Of a stretch of 64,000 nucleotides of DNA, positions 49,121 to 58,989 are shown piece by piece. Each line of letters starts with the position of its first letter. Position 1 is the stretch's first letter. The notes beneath the pieces were generated by a model. The model was not told the DNA's origin, ran no database searches, and saw nothing but the letters and a program-made list of their open reading frames with translations. A program made the position numbers and the translations under genes. This DNA is from Pegea sp. RAD2-039 (Eukaryota; Chordata; Thaliacea; Salpida; Salpidae), in assembly GCA_034620365.1 (NCBI GenBank), contig JAQGEQ010000206.1, positions 248,001 through 312,000 on the forward strand, written 5' to 3'.

Positions 49121-51397
49121 TCAAAAAGCAGCGAGAGCAAAGTTGTAGTCAGTGGGAAGAGGAGGAAGACGAGGAGGTGATTCTGGAATGGGAATATTTT
49201 CGAGTTCTAAGAGTTGAAGTTTCATCTCCAAGTTAGTGATTCGGTCAATATCCAGTTGAAATTGACGGCTGTTGAAAGTGCGGCCCATCAAGGCATTAAT
49301 ACCATCTGTCCACATATTCCAGACCAATTCAGTTGGCGCCACAAAATGTAAGACTTCATCTGGGTCGTAGGATAAGCTGAAGATCAGATGATGGGGCGCT
49401 TTTTGATTGGATCTCGCGTTTTTGAAGTGTTGATTGTTTTTACCAGTGGCCATTTCTTTGATGTTTGCAACTGCAAGGGTGTGAGGAAGGACTGTTGTTT
49501 GGGATGGTTCTATGTTGTCCTCAATATCACCATACTGTAAATATTTACCATCGGGAGACAAACGACAAAGCCAAGGGGTCTTATCTCGTCTCTTGCTACC
49601 CAATTTGTGGAAAACAGACCCATGTTTGAGATAATTCAATCTTTGTTGCTTGATGAGATTAGTGATTGATGGAAGCAGGCGATCACGAAGCTCGATTACT
49701 GGTTTAGCTTTCAAATAAATATCATCTTGATCTACTAATTGTTGCTCGCGTTTTTTCAAGATAGCGTTGTATTTAGGCAGCTTCTGTCGAAAAGTATCCA
49801 TATTCTGAGGGTTCATGTTTAAACTACTTTTTATCTGATCGCAAACCACTCCGAGCACTTTGTCAAAGTCTTCACGAATTGCGTTCATTTCTTTCCATGT
49901 CTTGTTGAAGAGAATGATGCAGATACAAAAGAGCTCTTCGACAGCGCGATCGTGAGCGAAGAGCAGCGGGAAGAATTGTTGCCCAGCCTCATCAGGAGGT
50001 TCTCCAATGCGCAAGACATCACAGATAGCGTTAGTGACGTAGATAGCGGATTTGACAAACGGGCAGTTGTGTTTTGTCTCACGTGAGTTGTTCTCGAGAA
50101 CTAACTTGTTAAAGTTGTCTTGTTGGGTTCGAGCAAAATACAACATAAAACTCAAACCCAAATGTCCGTTCGGATTAAAGTCCTGAATAGGATCAGCTAG
50201 ATTTGTGAATCCTAATTTATCTAAATCCACGGCAGTTAGATTTCCTCCTTTTTTGTGGTCTTGATTCAAAGGTTCTTCAGCAAGTGAACAAAACTCTGAT
50301 AGATCTTTGAGCTCCGAAGCTCCAGCTTGCTTGATTTCTTTCCCATCAGCTAATAAGTTAAGTGAAAGAACTTGAAGTACATAAAGTTGATGGGCCATCT
50401 CATCGCTTACATGATTGCTACCTCTAATTACATTATTCATAATTAAATTCCGAAACTGCTTCTGGGTCATTGCATCTGAAATCTGACGGCGTCCAGATAG
50501 CTTCGCGCGATTTGAAGGGGCTTTCATGAACAAGCTGTTAATTAATGCCATTGTGCTTACTTGTACTTCCATTTCTGGGGTCTGAATATGCGTCATCACG
50601 TTACCAACCACAATGACGTCACTAATAATAGTGTATAAGTGGTCGCTATTGACAACAGCAAGCTCAAGAATTCCAAGTGCGCATTGAAGTGTCATCTGGC
50701 TACTGCTTGATTTAATTTCTGTTTGTTGACAAACATAACGAATAAAACCATCAGTTAGCACAGGTGATAAATCATGTGGATGATGATAAATCAACTCGAG
50801 CACCGCCTTTAACATAAACCCCACATCTTTCTGGGGCAACTTTTTACTCTCAACTTGTGCGACTAAAAATTTCAATCCATTTTTTGAAATGAAAATATCA
50901 GCAAAAGTTGGATCTGATGATTCTTTAATAAGTTCTTGAATAGCTAAGTCTCTTTTGTTGCTGGGTTGGTCGGGTTTTAAACTTTTGATGATGTCAGTGG
51001 CCACTTTTAGAGGTGCTATGACAAGACGAAGCATGTTCCCATCTTTCATTTTAGTTCGATTGGCTTCGGTGATGTATAAGCACTCTTTAGTATCTAAATT
51101 TTTTAACGCATACTGCCCTACAGGCACTTTCATTCGCAAGCAGAAATCATCTATATTTTTTTGAAGAGTCCAATCCTGATTAAAGACATACAGAGTCTTA
51201 TGAGCTTGATTAGGGATCTCAATTCCAACTTTCAGGACATTTTTAGGATTTGAAGTTGACTGATTATCAATTGTATTGATTTGAATACCTCCAAACTTTT
51301 CATCGGAAAATGAGAGGCGATTTACACTTCCAGCAGTCAACTGGTCAATATATGGACCCACAGCTGACATACTAGCCGATGATGTGACACGGCTCAT
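49121..51397 (-). CDS. ELMO family engulfment and cell motility protein, intronless
   Basis: A single uninterrupted frame of 758 residues (human ELMO1 is 727). ELMO binds DOCK-family exchange factors to activate Rac in engulfment and migration, and is autoinhibited until bound by RhoG/Arl4. An N-terminal extension of about 50 residues, unlike human ELMO, precedes the Ras-binding-like/armadillo region (KECLYITEANRTKMKDG). The central block EMAHQLYVLQVLSLNLL, then the ELMO domain with VLENNSRETKHNCPF and FCICIILFNKTWKEM, is followed by a PH domain (WLCRLSPDGKYLQYGD to VWNMWTDGINALMGR). It ends in a Pro-rich SH3 ligand (IPESPPRLPPLP), the DOCK contact. I place the start at the ATG of MSRVT (51397); the preceding TTG is not a start. 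An acceptor-like cctaag ends 13 bases upstream. One TGACGTCA lies inside the frame. ELMO1/2/3 identity cannot be assigned. Confidence 0.95.
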   Translation of the reverse strand: MSRVTSSASMSAVGPYIDQLTAGSVNRLSFSDEKFGGIQINTIDNQSTSNPKNVLKVGIEIPNQAHKTLYVFNQDWTLQKNIDDFCLRMKVPVGQYALKNLDTKECLYITEANRTKMKDGNMLRLVIAPLKVATDIIKSLKPDQPSNKRDLAIQELIKESSDPTFADIFISKNGLKFLVAQVESKKLPQKDVGFMLKAVLELIYHHPHDLSPVLTDGFIRYVCQQTEIKSSSSQMTLQCALGILELAVVNSDHLYTIISDVIVVGNVMTHIQTPEMEVQVSTMALINSLFMKAPSNRAKLSGRRQISDAMTQKQFRNLIMNNVIRGSNHVSDEMAHQLYVLQVLSLNLLADGKEIKQAGASELKDLSEFCSLAEEPLNQDHKKGGNLTAVDLDKLGFTNLADPIQDFNPNGHLGLSFMLYFARTQQDNFNKLVLENNSRETKHNCPFVKSAIYVTNAICDVLRIGEPPDEAGQQFFPLLFAHDRAVEELFCICIILFNKTWKEMNAIREDFDKVLGVVCDQIKSSLNMNPQNMDTFRQKLPKYNAILKKREQQLVDQDDIYLKAKPVIELRDRLLPSITNLIKQQRLNYLKHGSVFHKLGSKRRDKTPWLCRLSPDGKYLQYGDIEDNIEPSQTTVLPHTLAVANIKEMATGKNNQHFKNARSNQKAPHHLIFSLSYDPDEVLHFVAPTELVWNMWTDGINALMGRTFNSRQFQLDIDRITNLEMKLQLLELENIPIPESPPRLPPLPTDYNFALAAF

Positions 51398-52835
51398 CAA
51401 GAGGAAGGTCCTTAGGTTATTTTGATGATAAAAAAGTTGACAAAAATCTCTTTAGATAGGAAAGGTAGATAAAAATCTGAGAGATTAAATAAATTAAAAA
51501 TGATTAGTTTAAATCTTTCTGAATTTATTTTAAACTAAATAAAATAATCTTTATTTATTATATTTACTATCGTAATAATTTTTCTATAAAGTTTGTATAA
51601 TAAATTCTGTATGAAATAATTTAAATAAAAGGAAAATAAATTATTTATCTTTAGATAAAAATTTATTTATCTATTTGAATAAAATATCACTAAAAGTATT
51701 TATGAAATACAAAAAAATTAATATAAAAAGATAAAAATTTATACAATGAATAAAAATTTATTTAAAGAAGTATTTATCAAGTTAGATAAAAAAACTACCA
51801 ATTATAAATATTTATTTATAAACTAAATGATATAAAAATAATACTTAAAATCAAAATATTAACTTCAAATAAAAATTTCAAACTAAGTTAAATCTTTAAC
51901 AAGGCTGTTTAGAAATATAGAAAATACAAAAAACTTTTGAATAATATTTGGACAAACAAAATTTGTCTACTTCCTTTTCTGAGGTCATTTCTTAAACAAT
52001 TTTTAGATTAAATCATTTCTCATTTCAGTTAATCAAAGAAAGCAAAGTGTAAATAGAATAAAATGGGTTTTCTACAAGTTCACGTCAACTATAATTTTTA
52101 TAATTGAAATCGGAATTTGCCATGAAATAGTTAATTTTTTAATGACCTTCTCCTTTGGAAGAATGAAAAATGAAAATTTCCACTAGTAACTAAAATTTTA
52201 AGAAAATAAAATATTTCTCATAAAAAAGTGTTATATAAAAATTCGTAACATTATTCCAAAAGTTTCGTGAAACAAAACATTTCTGTTAGAGCTTGAAAAA
52301 TTAATTTTAAACTTTTTATGATTTATTACTCTCTTAGAATTAGGAAAGTGTTTCTTTGAGAAGCACCATTAAAAGTATTTCAGATTTTCATAACTTTTTA
52401 CCTGAATTTTACAAGTCAAGATGATAAATTAACAGAAACTAGTTTTGCTATTTAATGGCGTTCTAGTGTTTAACCTTAAGTTACACTATAATATCATCTA
52501 CCTTCAAAAACAATTTTTTGTCAGCATATACACCGCCGAAGATATTTTAGACACCATAGCTTATTTACAACCTAAGTTGTTAAGTTTCTGAATGGTCTTT
52601 GGGAACATAAAATAAGTTCCTCGCCATACTAATATTAAAATAGTTAATGGGTCTTATTTTATATTCTGTAAACTTTTAAGCTAAGAATGAAAAAGCCATT
52701 TATTAATTCAGTTATTGTTAAAATAGCAAAACCAACACAACTGACTTTTGATCGTTTTTATAATCTTGTGAGGCAACAAACAAAAATACAAAATAAGTAT
52801 TAAACATATTAAAAGTTTTCTTAAAAATTTAGAAG
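51398..52835. other. AT-rich intergenic region upstream of ELMO
   Basis: About 1.4 kb, very A/T-rich. It presumably contains the ELMO promoter and the 3' flank of the small zinc-finger frame. No specific element can be supported. Confidence 0.6.
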
Positions 52836-53030
52836 TTATCGATTTTTCTGATGAGATTTCATATGAGCCATTAAAAGCGAGCCAGATCTAAACTTTTGCA
52901 GAGGCCTGCAGATGCTACATCGAAAAGGTTTAACACCGCGGTGTACTCGATAGTGTTTTCGCAAAAATGATTTTGTCCAAAAACTTTTTTCACACAATTC
53001 ACATTTAGTTCGAGCTGCTGGTGGGACCAT
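52836..53030 (-). CDS. Small C2H2 zinc-finger protein or zinc-finger gene remnant
   Basis: A 64-codon frame with two C2H2-type fingers. Finger 1 ([21 protein letters not shown]) has canonical spacing and is followed by a TGEKP-like linker (RGVKPF). Finger 2 ([20 protein letters not shown] then KSH) has two extra residues between the last Cys and first His, where a canonical finger would read CGKRF-like sequence, so zinc binding may be altered. The irregular part coincides with a palindromic stretch TGCAGGCCTCTGCA. The frame ends five residues after finger 2. An acceptor-like attacag lies 29 bases upstream of the ATG, so it may be a short complete gene, the last exon of a longer one, or a fragment. 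Confidence 0.5.
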   Translation of the reverse strand: MVPPAARTKCELCEKSFWTKSFLRKHYRVHRGVKPFRCSICRPLQKFRSGSLLMAHMKSHQKNR

Positions 53031-54192
53031 GATTATTAAAATTGATAAAATTTGGCTTTCTGTAATAAAAACATAAAGTAAAGACAGTTAAAAACATAAA
53101 TTATGTTAAAAGAAGGTGTATAAAAGTGAAGCAAGCAAAACTATTCAAAAAATACCCACACAATGCCTAGAATAATCTTTTCACACTTACTTGTAGCATA
53201 AAATAACGACAGATAAAACTAGGGAAATATTCGAGCCTTTTATATCTATTTTTTTATATTTGTTGGCATTTCATAATATAAAAAAAGCAAAAAGTTAAAA
53301 GTATTTTACAATATTTTAATTTATGATTTCGAGGACATTTGCTTCACTCTGTTTAGCAATGATAAGCTTTGCTATCTCAATATATTTGTTTGAAGTAAAG
53401 AGCTTACTTTCAAACTAAAGATTTCTGACTGTCTTCTGAGTAAGACTATTCAAGATTTGATCTTTATAAACATTATAAGCCTAGAGGATTGATACTAATG
53501 ATGCTAACTTACTAAGCTAATATTCAATTAGCTGAATTTTTAGGGCAGACCATTATTTAAAAAAAATCTTCTGTAGTTCATTTACTTTATGATTGTTTTT
53601 AAATGTTAAAATTTAATGTTTTTTAACAGCATAAATACAAATTTGATATTAATAGAAACGTAAAATAAGACTATTGGATATCATCTATGATTAACGACTA
53701 AAATATCTAAAATATAAAAAAACGTTTATTCAACATGCTACAACTTAAGAGGTTAATTGGCAGCTACAGCTGTAATAGGACCACAAATTATTTGTTGAAA
53801 CCACATCACTCTAATCTTTTGACCTTCAAAACTAACTGCTTCTTCACGTGCAACCGAAGAACGTTTTTGAGGTTAATTAAATGTCATACTAATTGGTAAA
53901 ATGATTTTAAATAATTTAATTTGGTCACTTACTGTACAAAATAGATAATAAGTTACAAGCAAAGCTTAGTTTTGTAAAAAGATACCAACCAAAATCTTAT
54001 TGTCACAAACGATTTTTTTAACAAATTATAAATGAGTTCAGATTGAAGTGATGACTAATCTGTCAGCTGCTGATGACGAATCGATTTGTGATAAACTTCT
54101 TTCCGTCGCTTACTCGAAAACGGTTTCTACGGATTTGATAATTTAAAACTGCAATCAGTTTGGAAGCAAATTAGTTTCTATTTGGAACAAAT
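53031..54192. other. Intergenic region between divergent zinc-finger and IQ-Ig genes
   Basis: About 1.2 kb separating divergently oriented genes, so it could hold promoters for both. A slightly GC-richer, CpG-bearing stretch at about 54,050-54,135 (gatgacgaatcgatt, ccgtcgcttactcg) lies just upstream of the IQ-Ig start. No element can be named with confidence. Confidence 0.5.
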
Positions 54193-55245
54193 ATGCCGAG
54201 GCCAGCAAATTGTAATGTAGATATCAACTCTTCGGAGATACAAGATGCTGTCAAGATAATTCAAAGCTCTTATAGAGGACACTCTATTCGGAAAGAGATA
54301 AAGAACAAGGGTCGACCCAAGTATGAAACCAAGTTGTTTTTTGTTTTCAAAATTGTTCTTTTTAAGATTTCCAACTATTGTTTATTTTGAGTCATACTAG
54401 ATAACAATTTTGAAGAATAATTTGTGAGATAAGAAGCTTGTTGAAACGTCTGATAAAATCTTTAAAGGTTTTTAGAAGAGCTTAGTGACTTAACAATTGT
54501 TGAAGGAAGTGCGGCTAGAATTGATGCCAAGATATCGGGTTTCCCTGACCCTTCTGTGAAGTAATTTATCTATATTTCTACTTTACCAATACAACTTAAG
54601 TTCAAACCGCTAACAGATGGTATAAAGATGGAAAGGAAATAATTGAAGATAACAAATACAAAGTAGAGTTTGAAGAAAATCATATTTGCGCTTTAATCAT
54701 TTCAAGCGTTGGAGAAGAAGAAGTTGGAAGCTACTCCTGCCGGGCTTTTAATGTATTTGGAGAAACTTTTGATTGCGCAAAAGTCTTCTTACAAGGTCTG
54801 TATCTGTTTTTAAAAGTTGATTTTTAACATTTTAAAGTCAATTTAGTTTCGGCCAAAATTGTAAAAGGACCAGAAAGTGTCAAGTTACAAAGAGGTGCGA
54901 CTCTTATATTAGAAGCAACTGTTTCTGGAGATCCAGACCCTGAGGTTTGTTTTTAAGATGGGTTGATGATAATTTTTGCGAAGTTTTTAATTGATTAATT
55001 TGATACATGCAAATGTTCTTGCCGAAAAGTGTAATTAGTAGTAAGTTGTAATTGCCTAAAAGGTTGGTTGGGCAAAAAATGATGAAGATCTTGAAGAAGA
55101 CGATCGTATAACTTATGAGATTGAAAAAGATATTACAATGCTCACAATCAAGGACTTCAAGAAGAAAGATGTAGGAAGATATGAAGTGTATGCTGAAAAT
55201 AGTGCTGGGTCAGATCATGCTTTTTGTGATGTTGAAATGGAATAA
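54193..55245 (+). CDS. IQ-motif plus two I-set immunoglobulin domain protein (cytoskeletal type)
   Basis: Exons 54193-54320, 54468-54560, 54617-54795, 54847-54944, 55063-55245; in frame for 226 residues. The N-terminus has no signal peptide and carries an IQ-type calmodulin/light-chain motif (IIQSSYRGHSIRKEI, about 22-36). Two I-set Ig domains follow. The first contains SGFPDPSVKWYKDGKEI and GSYSCRAFNVFGE; the first canonical Cys is Ala. The second contains SGDPDPEVGWAKNDEDL and GRYEVYAENSAGS and lacks both Cys. Cysteine-poor intracellular I-set domains are typical of titin, obscurin, MYLK and SPEG-type muscle or actin-associated proteins. I cannot assign an orthologue. A polyadenylation hexamer AATAAA at 55318 follows the stop by 73 bases. 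Cytoskeletal function is inferred from domain content. Confidence 0.85.
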
Positions 55246-56703
55246 TCATTTGTTTGATGTCACTAATGGACACTGAACTTTTTGATTATTTAAAAAAAGC
55301 TTTGTTTTGAATAATTGAATAAAATTTTCCTTAATGTGTAGTTGTTGTCAGTTTTTTTGTTGTAAAAATCCTTTTTAGTCTTTTAATAATTAGTTTTTAA
55401 TCAAAAAACTTTTTGGCAATCTATTTTAAAAGGAATGAAACGTAGTTGGCATTAAATTGCAAGTATTTTAAAAAGCTTTTGTCAAATTTACATTTATAAA
55501 CAAAATTTACAAAAGTTTAAGAGTTAATTAGAAAGAAACCTAGCATTTAAATAAGTTAATTTACTTCTTAAAGTAGTTTGACCTTTACATGCTAACAGGT
55601 ATATAAAGACTGACAAAAAGCTTAGATATAATTCTTATTCAGTTTCGTTTGTACAAACCTTTTTACGTTTTATATTACTGAATTTTCAAGTTTGATTTAT
55701 TTTGATATATTACAAAGTGTTATAGCAAACTTATACTACTAACCATGGATTTTGCAAGCTAAAAAAATGCTTCATAAACATTAAAAATCAAAGATCTTTA
55801 AATAGACAAGTTAGTTACCTGCATGAAGGTCTTATAAACTGTCCCTAATGAATTGTAAAGATTTATAAAGGTTAAATAATCTTCAATTACATCATCGTAA
55901 TTTTAGCAATATACGCAAATTATCTAAAGTTAAACTATGCGATTTAAATGATAAAAACTGCAGAAGACAAATTTTACATATTTAATATTTAACTCGTCTA
56001 AAAGAAGACTACTTTTCAGCTGATTTGTTGACTATCCAAATATTTATAAAAACAGTTTAAACAAGATTATTTAAAGTATCTCCAATAAACATTTCTTTAA
56101 AACGATTTAATTGAATAAGTATTTTTATAGAACAAATTAATATTTGAAAAAGTGACATTTCATAATATAACGATAAGTAAAATAGAATTCATTAAAGTTA
56201 ATGATTAGTTACAATATTAAAAATCTGTCAATAATTATCTTGTGATGTCAACTAAAATTAAATACTAATAAACATAATTATACATTTCAACCTAATTGCA
56301 ATTATTATGAACTTCATTAAGATTATAAAATTACAACCAGTTAATCATGTAATTAAAGATAGAAATATCAAATAGAAACTATAAAACTGTAAATTTTATT
56401 TTAATTGGATAATTCAAAAATGCTTTTTCAAAGATATTTGTGATTTGGAATTTTATACAAAATTTTGAGAGTTAAATGAATAATAAAATTAAATTGAGGT
56501 AATAGATCATACGGTGCTTTCCATTATAAATAGCAAACTATTTATAAACAGACTGACAAAAAATATTTTATGGAATATGATGCTTCGTTGGAAGATGATA
56601 TTGGTTGTGTAAACAATTTAAAAAAAGAATATTTTCTAGAAAATAAAAAAATCACTTTTATTGAGGAATTGATAAACAACAAATGATACAAAAAAAACTC
56701 AAG
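55246..56703. other. Intergenic region between convergent IQ-Ig and SEFIR genes
   Basis: About 1.5 kb of A/T-rich sequence holding the 3' ends of two convergent genes. No coding or RNA feature is visible. Confidence 0.6.
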
Positions 56704-58989
56704 TCAGCTGATAAAAACTTTCTTTCTTTCGCGAACCCTTTTCATTTTATATAAAACTTGGTCTAACAAGTCAAAGTCCGAAGAGTTTAAAATGTTGTAA
56801 CATTGAGCAGATTTACAAGTTTGAAAATCGTTATGAACATGTTTATCTACGTCATTGTCTACATCTGAGGCATATACTACAATTATTTTGGTTCTTTTTT
56901 GAAAAGGAATATACGTTTGATTTAAGAGAGTGTAAGCTCCAATAACAAATGTATCTCTCCATGTTGACAAGTCTTTTCTATCTAACAACTCTGAATAACT
57001 GTTTTTACCGAAAGGAGAAGAAAACAAAATCGCAACTGTACACTTTAAAATTTCTTCTCTAACGCGTATAATATTTTGTTCATTTGACTCCAAAAACCAG
57101 TCATTGAAGAAAACATCTTCATAATTTTTACTTTCTTTCAATTCTGAAGCAATTTGATTAGCATAGTCACGATATTTTGAATCTGTATCTCCAGTTGAAA
57201 CTAAAACTAAAGCTCGATGTAATTTGATTGCTCGTTTTCTTGTAATCAAAACAACAGTGCCTGAATAAAACGGAATAAATTTGATGAAAAGATAGTTTTG
57301 TTTTAATGTTACAACAAATTAAAACTTACCAATAATAATTAAAACTGTCAATAAACTGCATCCACAAATGATAACGATTTTTTGTTTTTTGAAGTTTGTC
57401 AATGTCGTGTCTTTAACTAAAATAATAATTGAGATGCCTCCTAAAACTGATTTAACAATTAAAATAGGACTCACCGAAAGGCTCAGTCAATCCAGCACTT
57501 GTAGTCACATTTTTTGAAGAATGTTTTGCTTTAAGAAAGTTTGAAAAAACTTATTCAACGAAACTAATAAATCTTAGAAACTTACGACATGAAAAATATC
57601 TGCAAACAGCCAGCTGCTTCTTAGGATTTCTTAAGCAACATCCTACAAAAATAAAAAGGACCACATTTAGTGAATGTAGAAGGTCTTTTTGTGTATAGTT
57701 GTAGATTTTAATCACAAAATTTGAATAAAAAGTTTACTAAGAATATTTATCACTGTAAACAAAATTGACGTTTATTTGAACAAGTTTAAGTCAAGAATCA
57801 ATTTTTATTTTATTTATTAAGGTTACCAGGAGATACTTTTCTTTTGATGCAAGATGGTTTCCTTCTAGTATTAGCATGAGGAATCGCTAGAACTTCGATC
57901 ATATGACCTTCAGCGCTACTAACTTTTCTACAGTCTCGGAGGACAAACTTTGCCTAAAATATTCAATTGTTTTAATAAATTTCTGTTTAAATGTAGAATT
58001 AAACCGATACTCACATCTTCTTCCCAATATTTATAATTTACAGGTAAATGTACTTTGTAGTAGTGGCCTACGCCATCGAAGGTACGAATCAAACGAAAAT
58101 ATTTGGGTTCCATCAATTTTGGTGATTCTAAAATAATTGATCAAACTCAAAATGTTTTTATTGTTTTTGAACTTTTGATCTTATAAGATTTTTATTTTTA
58201 TTTTTCGTTGTATTATAATTATTTGCTATAAAATATCAGCTGTTTCCAAGTTTACAGTCAGAAATGTTTTGTGAGCTAACTGCTAGTTTAGATACAGTAT
58301 TTTGTTCATTCTTTTTTTTACAACAATTTATAAGAATTCTTCGATTTTTATAAGTCGTTGAAGCCTCCAGAATTTTCTTTTTATTCACACACTTTGGTTT
58401 AAAAATGTTTATTTAAATGATTTTATTTGTTTGTTAGCTCGTGCTATTACTTTACGCTACTAAAAACATATAATCTATTAAATTCATTGTTAATATTTTA
58501 CTTACTTGAGTAAACAAAACTGTAGACAGCAAAAACATCCTTTAAATCTGGATGCTTTGGCGATGGTTTTAATTTAAAAGATATAGAACAGCCACTCGGC
58601 TTTGGAGGGATCGTTCGACTCTTATTCGTGGTTTCAACAGTATTAGAAGAATCTAAAAAATTGAAATTTAAAGATTTTAAAGTTATTTTCTTCATCAGAA
58701 ACTTGTCAAAGTTATTATATATAAATAGATGTTCAACAAGAAAATTATTTGTTAGTTTAATGTTTTACTAAGTATTTTACATTATTTGTCAACCGATGTG
58801 AATAATCAATTTTAAAGAAGTTGTTACAAAATGGGGAATTCCCAACTTACATTCTGTGTAGCAAGTTGTCTCATTGACCTTGCTATTGCATAGTGAACAT
58901 CTAAAGACTTTCAGGGGAGTTGAAAGCTGTGAAAAAACCACTAAAATAATAACAATTAAAATTATCAAATATCCATTTGAGTTTTTCAT
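56704..58989 (-). CDS. Single-pass receptor with cytoplasmic SEFIR domain (IL-17 receptor-like)
   Basis: Exons (minus): 58851-58989, 58506-58652, 58015-58127, 57827-57953, 57586-57642, 57475-57528, 57330-57416, 56704-57260; in frame for 426 residues. A signal peptide (YLIILIVIILVVFSQL) is followed by a Cys-containing ectodomain of about 200 residues with CSLC and N-glycosylation sequons. A transmembrane helix (IVIICGCSLLTVLIIIGTVV, about 224-243) is split by the last intron. A stop-transfer ITRKR follows, then the SEFIR domain: ALVLVSTGD, DYANQIASELKES, VFFNDWF and VAILFSSPFGKNSYSELL. SEFIR domains bind Act1/CIKS-like adaptors in IL-17 signalling. The ectodomain is shorter than in vertebrate IL-17RA and I do not see clear paired fibronectin folds, so subtype is unassigned. 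An acceptor-like gaacag lies 8 bases before the ATG. Confidence 0.85.

Larger units (their letters stand above)
39651..50621. repeat. Cluster of 28 TGACGTCA palindromes
   Basis: Exact octamers start at 39651, 39905, 40981, 41142, 41229, 41336, 41518, 41791, 41908, 42103, 42160, 42259, 42315, 42331, 43308, 45537, 45879, 45895, 46286, 46430, 46564, 46712, 46915, 46983, 48981, 49049, 49102 and 50614. By my gene models 13 are in exons, 12 in introns and 3 intergenic. Six more occur elsewhere (9670, 17302, 17809, 37248, 61137, 61826). Many extend to GATGACGTCATC. The octamer equals the full CRE/ATF site, but its presence in exons and introns alike argues against all being regulatory. Confidence 0.9.
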
